From: Azadirachta indica
Lineage: Eukaryota > Streptophyta > Magnoliopsida > Sapindales > Meliaceae
Assembly: GCA_022749755.1 (NCBI GenBank)
Contig: CM040443.1
Location: 17,265,244-17,329,243, forward strand
DNA length: 64,000 nt
Direction of reading: 5' to 3'
Shown in pieces: positions 45,031 to 57,345 of the stretch; the first letter of the stretch is position 1, and each line of letters begins with the position of its first letter. Below the pieces are notes generated by a model. The model was not told the DNA's origin and searched no databases. It worked only from the letters and a program-made list of their open reading frames with translations. The position numbers and the translations under genes are program-made.

Positions 45031-46433
45031 TGATGAATATTTAAAAGTGTAAGTTTATCAAGAGAAATATTATGATTTACACTTAATAATGTCCTTTTAT
45101 TCCCCAATAACGAAGCATATTTCTTTATATTGAATTGTAAAATATGAATTTGACTAAATAGTTAGTTTTGCACAGGTTTTGTATAATGAGTGTATCCTTC
45201 AATCCAAAACATCAATTGATACAATTCTTGGACTGGACAAATATAAACTCATCATTTCACAACTTTGTAAGCCAAAAGTTGGACCAGTTCGAGCTATTAA
45301 TGGGACAAAATTGAGCTTCAACAGAACTCAAGCGCATCTTTGAACCAGCGCAACATGCTTCTGTATTTGGGCCATATCACCCTAAATACGTAACAAAAAA
45401 TTATATGGTTGGGTGATCTAGAAAGCTGAGAAATGGATCTAAATCATTTATGTTTTACACTTTCTCAAAATTCAATTGGTCGGCTACCAAAAAGAGCTAT
45501 TATTCTAGAAGGGCGGTGGAGAAATGTGACTTAGATATGTCCATCTATTTTCAACACAACTCACGTTCTAAAACAGCAATAAAGGTGAGATATGGACCAT
45601 TAGAAAGATAAGTCATCAACCTACAACTTTGAGAAGGTTGGTTTATGAAATTCGGTGGTTTTTGTTGTCAAAAATATGTTAGAAGTTGGTAGAGCGTGAT
45701 TAATTAGAAATTGACAAATTATGTTCACGTATGTGAAATGTCTTTTGTTTTACTTATATAAAGGAAGATCTAGAAGTGAGGAGGGAGATCATTATTTTAC
45801 CATTTCTATTTTCTTTCTGTAATTTGAGCTTCAATTAAATAATGTCTTTCTAAATTAGAAATTAGGGTTAAGGGTGTAGTTTTGTTGATCTTATAGCATT
45901 GTTCTTTTATCATTCTAAGTTGTGATTAATGCAAAATCTTTTCAATTGAGTGAATTATATTTCTTAAAAGTGTTTTGGTTTGTTAGAAGGCTTGATTCAT
46001 TGTTAACAAAAGGTACACTGAATGCTTGCACATTTTCTACAAAGCAAGAACAAGGTATGTTATATTTTTCACAAGTAAATTGAACGGTTAATCTTTTATT
46101 TTATTAACTTTTCTTAAAAGAGGTATTGTGATGTATTTCATCATATTTATCTTCCGATTAAGATTATCTATTAAGTAATTCTTAACTCAGTTAAAAAAAA
46201 TGAGTAAAGAATGATTTCTATAATTATCAACAAAATGAATCCCTAATGCCCTAATAATTAATCATATTAAATTTACATTCAACAAGTAACAAATTCATTT
46301 TATTTCCATCATATTTAGTCATTGGATTTGTGGACCTTATATAACTTATTCCCTGTGGACTGACACTCAGACTTCTGAATTTTATTACTTGAAACAACCT
46401 ATACTTGGGAGTTACAACCTTGAAGTTGTAGCA
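45031..46433 (+). repeat. 3' LTR of gypsy-A (1403 bp)
   Basis: TGATGAATAT at the start and GTTGTAGCA at the end. It aligns over its whole length with the solo LTR 60789-62185. TATA box TATATAAA at 45755-45762, ~65 bp after 'agagcgtgattaatt'. Confidence 0.9.
45755..45762 (+). promoter_or_regulatory. LTR TATA box (gypsy-A)
   Basis: TATATAAA conserved in all three copies of this LTR (also 57969-57976 and 61510-61517). Confidence 0.6.
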
Positions 46434-46633
46434 TAATCTTTGTTAACCACTTTACTAGATACATTTGGTTTTATCCTATTAAGCAAAATTCAAAAGTCAA
46501 ACCTGTTTTTGTTAGATTTACAACCATTGTTGAAAAGTACTTTGACCAAAAATAAAAACATTATACTCTGATAATGGTAAAGTGATAGAGGTGCTGGACA
46601 TTTTTGGATTTATCTAAAATTAACAAAATATAT
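46434..46633 (+). pseudogene. Ty1/copia integrase fragment
   Basis: Translates as 'FVNHFTRYIWFYPIKQNSKV' then 'VFVRFTTIVEKYFDQK' and a stop, the copia integrase core after its first catalytic Asp. It lies exactly between the gypsy-A LTR end and the LARD-2 LTR start, so it is a remnant of the element both inserted into. Confidence 0.75.
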
Positions 46634-47845
46634 TGTTACAAGGAAAATAAGAATGGACACATGGTAGAATGAGAGCCTATAATGGTTCCAATCCACTCTA
46701 GTTGAGATGACCCACCTTACAAATACCTCGACGTAGAGAACCCAGAGAACTAGGTCAAATGCAGTTAGGTAAAAACCACCTTGAGTTGGGTTTACAGCTA
46801 TATGTCGCCAAAATATTCGCCGTTTGTTAATAACACCCCATGTGACCATATACCATAGCACGAATGGAAATACCCACGTGACCATATACCGTGGTATGTG
46901 TGAAAATGCCAATATAACCATATATCACAACACATGTGGAAATGCCTATGTGACATACCATGTGGAAATGCAACCATATACTGTGGCGTGTGCAATAAAC
47001 TTGGTTGTATACTACCGCGCTTAGAAAGGGTTTAGAATAGCACACTCGATTCTCCATTATGTTAAGAGATATGTGTAAACATGCTCCAAATAGGTCGATG
47101 CTAAGCATTCAACCCTCATTAGTGAAGGATTAAGGATACCAGGTATCCAGGTACTCCAAGGTCTAGAAGTGTCTAAGTACCACAGTACACCAAAGGCTAA
47201 GAACCCAAGTACACTGGAGACTAGGTTGACAAGACTTGGATTTCTTTTCACACTTAGAAATACTGAGTGAAGGACCATTTAAAAGTGAAAAGGAACAATA
47301 TCTAAACCTACTGGGTGGCAGAGAGTATTTTGGGCTAGCCAAAATAAGGCAGCAAAGTGAGGAGCAACTACCAGCCAAAAGGGGACCATAGGTCAGCCTC
47401 AGATCGAATGGAACCTTACCACCCGAAACGGAAGGGACAACCAGATCCCCTAATTTAATAAGATAAAACCATGTGGCGCAACAATGTTGGATGATATAAA
47501 TGCTACTAATTGTAGCTCACAATGTGGTACACCAATGTCAAATACACAAGCTCCGCCTACATTAGGTTGAGCAAGGTTAGGACAAAACACATCAGCTAAT
47601 CATTGCCTAGCCTTGCCTCTATACACAAATACATTTTTTCCTTGGTTTGAAGAAAGTTGCCACTTTTGCCTTCACTACTCTAAGGAAAAACATATTCTCC
47701 TTAGAAAGGCTTCTCCTACACATATTCCCGAAGAACATTCTCCTTATTTATCCTAACGTACATTAATGTTCCATAAGCCCTCCATGAATACCTCTCCTTG
47801 ACTATTTTCACCAAAAGATAAAAAGCCTTGATATCATTCAAGAAA
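46634..47845 (+). repeat. 5' LTR of LARD-2 (3'-truncated)
   Basis: Begins TGTTACAAGG and follows the reverse complement of 23135-24675 up to ~47845, losing its final ~300-350 bp. Internal 36-bp repeat at 46840-47000. Confidence 0.75.
46840..47000. repeat. 36-bp tandem repeat in LARD-2 5' LTR
   Basis: Units 'gtgaccatataccatagca' with ~36-bp spacing, ~4 units, the last shortened. Confidence 0.75.
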
Positions 47846-48445
47846 AGGTGGGCAGGAACATACCAGCAAGCCTAACCATAGCAAAAGCCAATCGAGGATT
47901 CACGCTCTTCTTGAAATCGCCGAAAACCAGAATAGCGGAAAAGTGACATTAGAGTCAACCCTGAGATGAAAGGTGAAAGCTGTGATGGAACGGGACCTCA
48001 ACGCAGATAAGGCTAAGAAAGTAAAAGAGTTGGCCAAGACTATAGCTCAATTCCAGCTTATAATGTCTTACTTGTGTGTCAATCTCAAGATCCCACTACT
48101 ACTATAACGAGGTTTAAAGGACTAGGACGAAAGTCGCCCCAGACCTAAAGCTTCTAAGGCAAACTAATATGAACCTGTTCAATGTAGTCAATGAGATCAA
48201 GCCAACGTAGTAAGCGGCTGAAACCCACTTAGCCCTAGAACCTCAAGCTGGAGCTTTCAAAGAGCCACTGAATCATCAAAAGGTTGACCGCTAATAGTAC
48301 AGTTAAAACACCTAGAAGCCAAGGTGATAGACTTATGCATATAAACTTGAGGTATTCGTTAATGGCGAGGCACTAAAAATAGGGAAACCCTAAGCCCTTA
48401 TATGCAAATAACTTAAGGAAACAACTCATTAAGTAGCAAACTAAT
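47846..48445 (+). other. LARD-2 leader and broken gag start
   Basis: Stop-rich. No separate gene. Lies between the truncated LTR and the recognisable gag block. Confidence 0.4.
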
Positions 48446-48721
48446 GTGAAGGAGCTTAGGGTGAGCAGGGCCGACCCTAATCTAACAAACCTCCTTGAAC
48501 ACTTTAATGCCCCACTTACTAAAGAAATCAAGAAAGCCATTTTGCCAAGGAAATTCAATTTTCCCTATATTGAACCCAACCAATGTCAAATTGATCTAGC
48601 CACTCACATGGAGATTTTCCGAGATTTAATGTTGGCGCAAGGAGTCTTAGACAAAATAACGTGCAAGCTATTCCCTATGACCTTGGCAAGCTTTATAAGG
48701 ACCTGGTACAGAACAAGGTGA
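48446..48721 (+). pseudogene. Ty3/gypsy gag N-terminal relic (LARD-2)
   Basis: The 91-codon frame contains 'LTKEIKKAILPRKF', then 'IDLATHMEIFRDLMLAQGV' and 'CKLFPMTLASFIRTWYR', the conserved start of gypsy capsid (…LPRKF…H…F…; C-x-x-F-p-x-T-L-x-G-x-A-x-x-W-F/Y). It extends further than the LARD-1 copy and shows that both elements carried the same gag. It ends at a stop; downstream sequence is frame-broken. Confidence 0.7.
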
Positions 48722-49538
48722 ACTTCACAGCATGATTCTTCAAGTTATCTTGGAAGACTATGACCTCAACTACGTTTACTTAAGAGGGCACTAAAAACCT
48801 TATCTGCCTATACATTAATCCAAAGGTCACTTTCGCCATATTAACGTGGATCCCTTATATCGCTTCGTAAGGCAGAAGATGAAGGTCTTTGACCAAGAAT
48901 AATGACCAATTTAGGAAATACTTTCAGCGACTAGGTTGAGTTGAGATGCACACCCACGTGCGCCTAAGAGGAACATCGCCCAGGTACAATTCTCACCAGG
49001 TACTTAATTAGGTACCCTTATTTGTACTGATTTATCTCCATGATTATGTCTCAATGATTATTTTGCCAAGGTTATATCTCTATGATTATTTCACCACGAC
49101 TATGTCTCCATGATTATTTCCCTGTTTTGTCATGATTGTTTCGCCATAATTATTTCTCCATTTTGTCAAGGTTATTTCACCATGATTATTTATCCATTTT
49201 GCCATGATTATTTAGCCATGATGTTGTCTCTATGGCTTTATTACTCTTTATTGTGATGGATTACTTGAGAACTTTGCGTTTGAAATATTTAACCCTACAT
49301 CAAGCTAACTTAGGCCACACCTAAGCAAGGCAAAAACTACCTTAAGTTAACCGTGATTGCCAGGAGGAATTCTCTACCAAGGAATCATATTGTGCCAAGT
49401 CAATTAATTAAGATCAAAATCAAGCATTATATATGTATAAAAATAAACTAGCTAGCTTAATGAAAGACCGACTTGGTTGGTAATCATACAAGGTAGGACG
49501 CAGCATATACATAACACTATAAGCAATTTAAAGCCTGA
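48722..49538 (+). other. LARD-2 interior with short-period repeat (49020-49260)
   Basis: Repeated 'tctccatgattatttcacca' words with 12-30-bp spacing at 49020-49260 mirror 27236-27410. No coding domain. Confidence 0.65.
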
Positions 49539-50940
49539 CTACATTAGCACATGGTTTGCGAAAATAAACAGCAACAAAAGTATAGAAAAACATCTAAAGA
49601 GGGAAATTAGGCTAGAGAAAAGGAGCGAGGAGTCTGTGAACTTCAAGCTCAAAGAAACATCCGCATCAAAACCATCTCTCTTTTCGTCTCTTTTCTGGTC
49701 ATCTTCAGTATGCTTAGAGGTAGAAAGAAAAACTTCCAAATCTAGGAGGTAGTTAATAGTTTGCACTTGAGAAGGTTCAGCTGAGGCAAGCTATTGGAAC
49801 TTGGCCAACACGTCACCATGATCAAGCTCGGAGTCCGTGAACTTTAAGCTCAAAGAAAGATACGTCCTGTGGACCTCGAATTGAGCCAACTGATAACTAT
49901 TCATACAGCTTAAGCTTAACTCTATTTCAAGCAGAGCGATCTTCTCTTAAAGCTCTTTATTCCTACCTATGATGTCACCTTGGAGTTGGGCAAAGACAAA
50001 TTATACTTTCTTTTGTGCTTCCTCAGGTTCACCAGACAACTTGTGGATCTTGGCATCTTTCTTTCAAAATTCTTTTTGAAGACGGATGACCTGGGCACTA
50101 AGCTAGCCATTTCATTAGCTAGCTTTGCATTAACTGAGAAAAGGGTAGATTTCATGAGAAGAAGCACCTGAAAAACATAAGAAAACCACGTATCCAAGAT
50201 ATTGCTTAGCTACTTGGATAGTTGGGATAACCATGTTAAGCTCTTATCTTTCATCGCCTACCTCTTTCGTTGAAGTCATTAGAACTAACTCGGCCACGAG
50301 TCTTTAAAGACCTATATACCTTCATTATAGCACTATACATCTTATCGACAAGGGTCACACTAGTGAAGATCCTTACATCAGCATAATCAACATCGTCTTT
50401 GAAGCCAGAAGCTACACTTACAAAAGAACCCAGCTCACTTGTCACATAAGATTTTGTCCTTTATCACACTTCTTCTACATTAGTAGCAGCATTATTCTCT
50501 TTCAAGTATTTGTAAACCTTGATAACCCCTTTACCATGGGACCTAGACTGCTTCCATTTCACTATAGAACGAGCTCAGTTTGAGGGCAACTTCATCATAA
50601 GAGATATACAAAAGAAAAGAGATAAGAGTATACCTACCTAAAGAGTAACATGAAGCTTAAGTCCAAGACCTCACTAGTTCCTGGTTCCCAAGAGTAGCAC
50701 CATGTTAGCCTTCTCTAACTCAAAGGTAAATTTGAAGAAGGGTCGCTTAAGGTGCTATATAGCTTTACGGGTGGCACCTATACAACATTTGGTGCTGGCC
50801 TCTTCTATCTTTCTCTTGGTAGCGACTTTGGAGTCCAAGTTAAGGCTTCTAAATATTGGAGTAATAAAAGAGTAGAAAGTGAGAAATATAAAAACTACTC
50901 CATGAAGAGTAAGGAGAGATCTTTGAATCATTACTTCCAC
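49539..50940 (-). pseudogene. Antisense ORF relic of LARD-2
   Basis: On the strand opposite to gag: 'MEVMIQRSLLTLHGVV' starting at 50940, 'PIFRSLNLDSKVA', 'KRKIEEASTKCCIGA', then 'MKSTLFSVNAKLANEMASLV' (~50155), then 'KLSGEPEEAQKKVYF' in a shifted frame (~50040), and 'LKFTDSSLLFSSLISLF' (49600s). Each block has a counterpart in LARD-1 (25425-26735), in the same order. Glu/Lys-rich heptad-like parts suggest a coiled coil. Function unknown. Confidence 0.5.
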
Positions 50941-51737
50941 TTGCAGCCTCAGTCAAGCCTCTTCGATCGAATCAGTTAAAAAAAGATTAGCTTATTGACA
51001 AGTAAAGACCTCCTTAATATAATCTTCTACAGCAAGTGAGCGTGCATCAAAACCAGCAAAAGAAGAAAAATGAAGAAAGATGGAACAAAAAGGTCACTTG
51101 GTCATCACGGGACAACCATACTCAACTCACTGTGGTCTTTCGCGTGACAGCAAATGACCCGCATCAGCGAATGACCTGCATCAGAGAAGGTCCACAACTA
51201 CCCTAAGTTCCAAGTGTATTCCATTAAGGGGAAACAGAGGATATAAAATACAAAGCCAAGCGCCCACATAAGCACGTGCTTCTAGCTATCCAGCTCACCA
51301 TGATAAATTACCGGTGAGCTTAGGTGGCTAAGTGCATCAGCGGAACACCAAGTCATGGGAAGCCAAGTCTTTCGAGTTAATAATACTAGATCTATCATAA
51401 CTAGGTCAAGCAAGAATTAGGGTAGGATAAGCCCATAGAATGCCACAAACTTAGAAAGGCTGGACACTTAGAGGGTAAACATATTAGCCACTGCTTGGTC
51501 ATCAACATGCTCTATTTGGGCCCGCCAACATGGAAATACCACCATGTTGGATTTCATCATTTATCGTTACATAATATTTCACCATATTACTACCTTGCAT
51601 TTTTCTGTCCTTTATTGCCATGAATTTTTTCATCAAAAAAGCAATGTCGCAATTCTCCAAGGTAACAAAGGTAAAGAGCTATAAATAGCTTTTAAAGCCT
51701 TTGGCTACCCCTCAACCCTTAGAAGCTGAAGGACCTC
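50941..51737 (+). other. LARD-2 3' untranslated interior and purine tract
   Basis: No coding domain. 'agaagctgaaggacctc' (51721-51737) corresponds to the purine tract of LARD-1 with substitutions. Confidence 0.5.
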
Positions 51738-52339
51738 TACTACGAGAAAAATATAACTAGACATGTGGTAGAATGAAAGGTCGTAATAGTTATTGCCTAC
51801 ATTAGGTGAGGTAACCCACCTCGCAAATACCTTGATATAAAGCACTAAGAGAACCAGGTTGAATGCGGCTAGGTAAGACACCGACCATGAGTTGGGCTTT
51901 TCGCTATATGTCGCTAGAATATTCACCATTTGTTAATAACATCCTACGTGACTATATACTGTGGCACATGTGAAAATACCCACTTATATACTGTGGTACA
52001 TATGAAAAATGCAACCATATATCATGGCGCCTGTAATAAATATGGTTACATACTACCATTCATGGAAAAGGTTCAAAAAAATGCCCTCAATTCTTTATTA
52101 CGCCAAGAGATATGTGTAAACAAGCTCTAAACAACTCGATGCTAAGCATTCAGTCCTTATTAGTGAGGGATTAAAGATACCCAAATGTCCAAGTACTCCA
52201 AGGTCCAGAAGAGTCTAAGCACTTAGGTACACTAAAGACCAAGAACCCAGGTATACTAGGGACCAAGTCGACATGCTTTAGTTTCCTTTCACACTCAAAA
52301 ATACTGAGCAAGGGACCTCTAAAAAATGAGAGGAACAAT
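51738..52339 (+). repeat. 3' LTR of LARD-2, first part
   Basis: Starts TACTACGAG (TG changed to TA). It parallels 46634 onward, including 'agacatgtggtagaatga' near 51772 and the 36-bp repeat at 51940-52070 (~2-3 units), and stops at the copia insertion. Confidence 0.75.
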
Positions 52340-53534
52340 TAAAATGCTAATAAGCAACCTAAGAGGGGGGTGAATTTGGTTTCTAAAATTCGCAAAATAA
52401 TCAACTCAATTAATCTAGAAACAAATAAAGGAGTTTAAGGGGTAGAAAAATAATCGCACAAATTTATAGTGGCTCGATAATAACTCACCTACATCCACTC
52501 CTTCAAGATTCACTTGAAGTATTTACTAACACCAAGGCTTGATTCCATAAGACTTCACAATATTACCACCTAAGGTTTAATATTTTATAACCCTTACACT
52601 TTTTTGGCTCATCATAAACACTCACAATATCTTTAAACCTAGTGAAAGACCTTTCTCTTTCACTTTCTTACAATAAAAACAAAATTAAGAATGAAATACA
52701 AACTTAAAAGATTAATCTCCTTAATTATAGATGATGAAAATGAATACTCTTAGAGATTCTAAAGTATATATGATGATTTGTAGCTCAAGATTATGTTGCT
52801 TGATGAATTATAACTTTTTATATCTCTAAAGCATTTTTGCAAAAGTGCATAAAAGAGTTTGAAGCCCCCAACTTATAATAGATTAAAAAGCTAGTCGTTA
52901 GGGACTTCAAAATTCAAAATTTTTTACACGTTGATCAACCAAAAAAGCTAATTCGGTCGACCAAGGAAAGATCAAAAAGCATGTGTTTAAAAGCCCAGAA
53001 AATTGGTTGACCAATCTATAAGGATCGGTTGAACAATCTGTTCGGTTTGGTCGACCAAGTGATTTGGTTCGATTGACTAACTCAAACTCTAACATTCTAC
53101 CACTAGTTCAATTGACCAACCAGTCTAGCTCAATTGACCGAAGTAGTTTGAATTGGTTCTATTGGACCAAGGTATTCTGAACTACTTTTTAGGCAGTTTT
53201 AAAAGCTTTTCATTTTGGTTCATTTTAAAGGTTTGAAAATTTTGCAATTTGGTCTATATTTCAAATTTCAGACCTTTTAAAAATTGGTCCAACTCAAAAT
53301 TTTCAGATTTAGGTTTTGATCCAATTTGAAAGAAAGATTTAGAATGAATTTTGAGCTTGACACAATCATTATATACAATTACATACATAAGTATACATTT
53401 ATGAAAGTACAAAGAAGTACAATGCTTGTATCTTTAGACTTCAATTTGAGTGTGATTTCCTTTTCCTTTTCTTTGTTTGGACGACGTATTTTGCAATCAT
53501 CAAAATTTGAGTTTATGTGACCTTAAGTTCAATA
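52340..53534 (-). repeat. 3' LTR of copia-2 (1195 bp)
   Basis: Its right part (53125-53534) matches 58646-59054, for example 'gcagttttaaaagctttt' at 53194 and 58717. On the minus strand it starts TATTGAAC (TGTTGACC in the partner). The adjoining 'aatctccccc' is the complement of a GGGGGAGATT purine tract. Confidence 0.85.
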
Positions 53535-54099
53535 ATCTCCCCCTTTTTTATGAGGAAAAAATAATTAAACCATATAAGAGTTCTTTTAGAATTTCTTTTT
53601 CATTCAAAGCTCCCCCCATGAATTTGAACAAAATCTCCCCCTACAAAAAATACTTCAAGCATGAATACAATAAGGATACTTATATATTTTGCTCACTTTA
53701 CTTTACCATAACTCTAATCTGAGTTATTTGAGCAACACTACATTCAAGCTCAAAAGACCAGTAGATAATAATAAACAATATAAGCAATCTCAACAATATA
53801 TTTCTCTCCCCTTTGGCATCATCAAAAATAATGAATGTAATGGAACTCATGGAAATATAGGTAAAGGAAAGAGAGAAAATTATGAAATTTAAGCATAATC
53901 AAAAGCATATGGAAAAATGACAACGAAAGTGATATTGTTTCACAACAATTTGGAATTGACAAGAAATAACAAAATGGTTTAAGACAAAATGAAGCAACTA
54001 AGGTGACAAAGAAAACAAGACAAAGACAAAAATAATGCAATGAAAACATAACATGTCTTTAAAACTATATGGATTGGATGGCTGAAAAGATGAAGAATG
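53535..54099 (-). other. 3' untranslated part of copia-2 with purine tract
   Basis: GGGGGAGATT on the minus strand (53535-53544) is the polypurine tract. The rest is AT-rich with no domain. Confidence 0.6.
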
Positions 54100-55190
54100 A
54101 TGGTGAAGGTGTTAAAGAATTTAAGCAATATTGGCTTGCATGGCATCTTATTTAGCTTGCATCACAATAAATGAATGCTCAAGCCCACCAAATCTAGTAA
54201 CCATTTCATTTCATAACACTTCAATTTGGAATTGAATGGACGTCATTGATATGGTATCCATGGGTGATTCTTCATCCTCATCATTGATTCTAGCATTTGG
54301 AGCTTAGAAGAAGATTCTTGAAGGATAACTTTCCTAACCCATCTCCCATCATTAGTCTTTTTATACCCAATTCTTCCAATAGATTTTATATTAAAAATGT
54401 CAAGGTTGGGTATTGCCATAATCTCTTCAATCTCAAGAGGAATTCCAAAATGTTCAAAAATAAGGTGAGAAATTAACCATGATAAAAAGTCGTCTTAGAA
54501 TGCCTACCAATTCTTACCATATTATGAATGACAATGGAGCTCAAAATTTACATAATGACGATCAAGGAGACAATGAATAAGATACTTATCCATATGACAA
54601 CATTCGCTAAATGCCTAGCTTTTGGAAGCACAAGAATGGAAATTAGGTGAAGTAAAATCTTACTCCTTAAAGAAAGCTTAAGAGATTGACTAGTAAAACC
54701 CTCATCTGGTTTAATTCTTCATCTCTTACAATATTAAAATCTTCTTCCTTTGGCCTCCTAACATAAGCAGGAAAGTCATCCATAAAGCTAAACGTTGAAA
54801 CCACTGGTTAGGAACCTGAAGGATTTCATTGAAAGATTCACAATCTAAGAAAATTTCAATTTTTTCCACTCTAGAGGAAAGATAAAGCACATGCTGATCA
54901 TACTTAATATTGCTATAGAAAAGCCCTATGACATTTGGATAAACAACCTTTTGAAGAGTCAAGAGATGCCCCCATTTTTTATAGTAAAACATTCTTTAAT
55001 ATTCAACATATCCAACAACTCAAAATCAATCATTCTACCCAAATTTATAGGCTTAGTAGCAAAAGAATCTTTATCTTGTAAACAAAGCATGAGAATCAAA
55101 TAGGGAATTATCAAACCTTACCCTAGCTCTAGTTTCACTTGCTCTCACCCATTGACGTTTTCCCTTTCTTCTTTTTGATGAACTAGCTAT
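54100..55190 (-). pseudogene. Extra 3' ORF of copia-2, 'plant transposon protein' type
   Basis: Minus-strand translation over two or three frames: 'RKGKRQWVRASETRARVRFD' (~55165), 'PINLGRMIDFELLDMLNIKE' (~55050), 'VVYPNVIGLFYSNIKYDQH' and 'VEKIEIFLDCESFNEILQVP' (frame 54726-54992), then 'MDKYLIHCLLDRHYVNFEL' (~54590), 'SWLISHLIFEHFGIPLEIEE' (~54480) and 'SIGRIGYKKTNDGRWVRKVI'. This order of motifs is that of the family labelled putative plant transposon protein. It lies between RNase H and the purine tract, on the element's strand, as in copia-4. Frameshifts make it a relic. Confidence 0.65.
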
Positions 55191-55535
55191 TTGAAATGTA
55201 ACTTGATGCCCAAAAACAAAGATAATGAATAATTTAGGTTTAGGGTTTTGATTTGGGAATTTTTTATTTTGAAAGGAAAAATGGTGAATTTATGGAAAGA
55301 AATGTGATTATCACCGAATAAGTGTATGCATTAATGCATGATTTTCAATTTCCCAAGTTCATGCTTAATGGTGGTAAACCTATTCTTTCCAAGTTTGAGA
55401 ATATATTCGCTAGTTGTTTTTCCTTAGGATCCAATTTTATAGAGATATCCCCTTTTTGAACATGCTCTCTATGAAAATGGTGTCTAATCTCAATATGCTT
55501 TGCGTGAGAGTGAAAAAAGAGATTTTCTAATAGAT
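55191..55535 (-). other. Spacer between RNase H and extra ORF, copia-2
   Basis: Contains 'ccctaaacctaaa' (minus strand, ~55240), the look of a transcript leader before the extra ORF, and the end of RNase H in other frames. No other gene. Confidence 0.45.
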
Positions 55536-56885
55536 TTATAGCACTTGTGTTATCACAATGATAGGAGAATGATCAAAAACAATTCCATAATCTCTGAGTG
55601 TGTGTTGCATCCATAATGTTCGTGCATAGCAACTACCGATGGCAATGTATTCTGCCTCGACAATGGAAATAGCAACTGAGTTTTGTTTCTTGGTAAACCA
55701 TGAAACTAACGAATTTCCTAAGAGATGACACATGCTACTAGTGCTCTTCCTATTGACTTTGCTACAGGCAAAGTCTACATTGGAATAGATAATCAATTTA
55801 AAATCCGTGCCTCTAGGAACCATAGGCCTAACTCTATTATGCCATGCAACTATTTGAAAATGCACACAAGCATACACTAAACATGATATTTGACCTACTA
55901 GCAGACAAATATAATGAGGATCCGATAATACCTCTATATTTCTTTATGCTTACATTGGTTCCTTTTTCATTTTTATCAAGCTTAAGTTTTGAACTCATCA
56001 GAGTTGATGCACTTTTTGAAAACTTCATTCCAAATCAATTGAGTAAGTCGTTGACATACTTAGATTGGTTTATGAAAATTCCATCCTTGAGTTGTTTGAT
56101 TTGCAAACCAAGGAAGAACTTCAATTCTCCCATCATACTCATTTCGAATTCCTTTCTCATGCAATTTGAAAATTCTTCATATGAGGATTTATTAGTAGCA
56201 TCGAATATAATATCATCAACATAAATTTGAACAATAAGTAAATCATGCCCCCTTTTAAGCTTGAAGAACAATGTGGTATCTTCCTTTCCCATGCTAAAAC
56301 CATTTTCTAAAAGAAATTTACTAAGCCTCTCATTCCAAGCTCACGAAACTTGTTCTAAATCATATAAGGCTTTTGTCAATTTATACACATGATTTGGAAA
56401 GCTTTCATTTTCAAAACTAGGATGTTGTTCAAGATAAACTTTCTCCATGATGTACCCATTCAAGAATGCATTTTTAACATCCATTTGATACAAAATGAAT
56501 TCTTTATTACATGCAAAAGCAAGCAACATCCTGATGGACTATAGTCTAGCTATAGTTCAAATGTCTCATTAAAATAAACCCCTTCTTCTTGGTTATACCC
56601 TTTGGCCACTAATCTAGCCTTGTTCCTAACAACCACACCAGATTCATCCATCTTGTATCTAAATACCCATTTAGTTCCAATGACGAATTGATGCTCCAGT
56701 CTTGGGACTAATTCCCACACTTTATTTATCTCAAATTGATTTAGCTCTTTTTGCATGGCCATTATCCTATTTTCATCTTTTTTTAGCTTCAAGAAAAGTC
56801 TTAGGCTCAATTTGAGATATGAATTCAAGTTTGCTACTAATGTTCGTAATAGATGTCTTAATCTTAATGCCATGAGATGAATCAC
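55536..56885 (-). pseudogene. Reverse transcriptase and RNase H of copia-2
   Basis: Minus-strand blocks in order: 'MQKELNQFEINKVWELVPR', 'GTKWVFRYKMDESGVVVRNK', 'ARLVAKGYNQEEGVYF' (56550-56885); 'YQMDVKNAFLNGYIMEKVY' and 'KLTKALYDLEQVS' (56341-56529); catalytic 'QIYVDDIIFDATN' (~56220) and 'FEMSMMGELKFFLGLQIKQL' (56035-56292); 'SKSASTLMSSKLKLDKNEKG' (55837-56028); RNase H 'NSVAISIVEAEYIAIGSC' (55536-55877). The YVDD box is intact, but the frame is cut at least four times, so the enzyme is dead. The wording is Sirevirus-type. Confidence 0.9.
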
Positions 56886-57028
56886 TAATAATTAAATCAT
56901 GTGGGTGACTCCTTAGGGAGTGATTTAGCATGATCATGTTCAATTTTTGTCATTTACTCCTCTTGGTGTACAATTTCCTCTCCTTGTTGTGTGGAGTCTT
57001 TAGATATGGCTTTGTTTTACTTCTCAAG
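56886..57028 (-). pseudogene. Pol linker of copia-2
   Basis: Degenerate low-complexity stretch between integrase end and RT, as usual in copia polyproteins. Confidence 0.5.
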
Positions 57029-57345
57029 TTACAAATGTTCCATTTCCTTGTCAAGATCATCATCAGCAACAACTTTCTCCATCGAGAAAAAGTTAGATTC
57101 ATCAAAGATAACGTGCACCAACTCCTCAATAATTGACATTGGTTTGTTGAACACGTTATAGGCTTTCCTAGTCAAGGAATAACCAAGAAAAATCCCAACA
57201 TATGATTTTGAATCAAATTTACCCAAGTTATCTTTGGTGTTTAAGATAAAATATTTTGAACCAAAAACTTTAAAATAGCTAATATTGGGTCTTCTATTAG
57301 TCCAAAGCTCATAAGGGGTTTTGTTGAGAATAACCCAAGCTTTTA
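57029..57345 (-). pseudogene. Integrase C-terminal part of copia-2
   Basis: Minus strand: 'AWVILNKTPYELWTNRRPN', 'YFKVFGSKYFILNTKDN', then the open frame 'GKFDSKSYVGIFLGYSLTRK' and 'VHVIFDESNFF', the conserved end of copia integrase. The N-terminal and catalytic parts are cut off at 57345 by gypsy sequence. Confidence 0.85.

Larger units (their letters stand above)
40877..46433 (+). mobile_element. Ty3/gypsy element lacking RT/RNase H, with captured LOG fragment (gypsy-A)
   Basis: Order: gag (40877-41566), gag C-terminal/linker (41709-42371), protease joined to integrase (42347-43174), integrase tail (43175-43627), LOG-family fragment (43628-43975), a ~1-kb 3' spacer with purine tracts, and a 1403-bp LTR (45031-46433). 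Phrases such as 'KLFPFSLKDK' and '[16 protein letters not shown]' are typical of the plant Athila/Tat branch. The 5' LTR and gag start are missing. The LTR family is found twice more in the window (57864-58645, 60789-62185). Confidence 0.85.

Noticed and set aside
46610..47378. Several Trp/Tyr/His-rich frames on both strands
   Set aside because: They arise from translation of the 36-bp repeat and flanking LTR of LARD-2.
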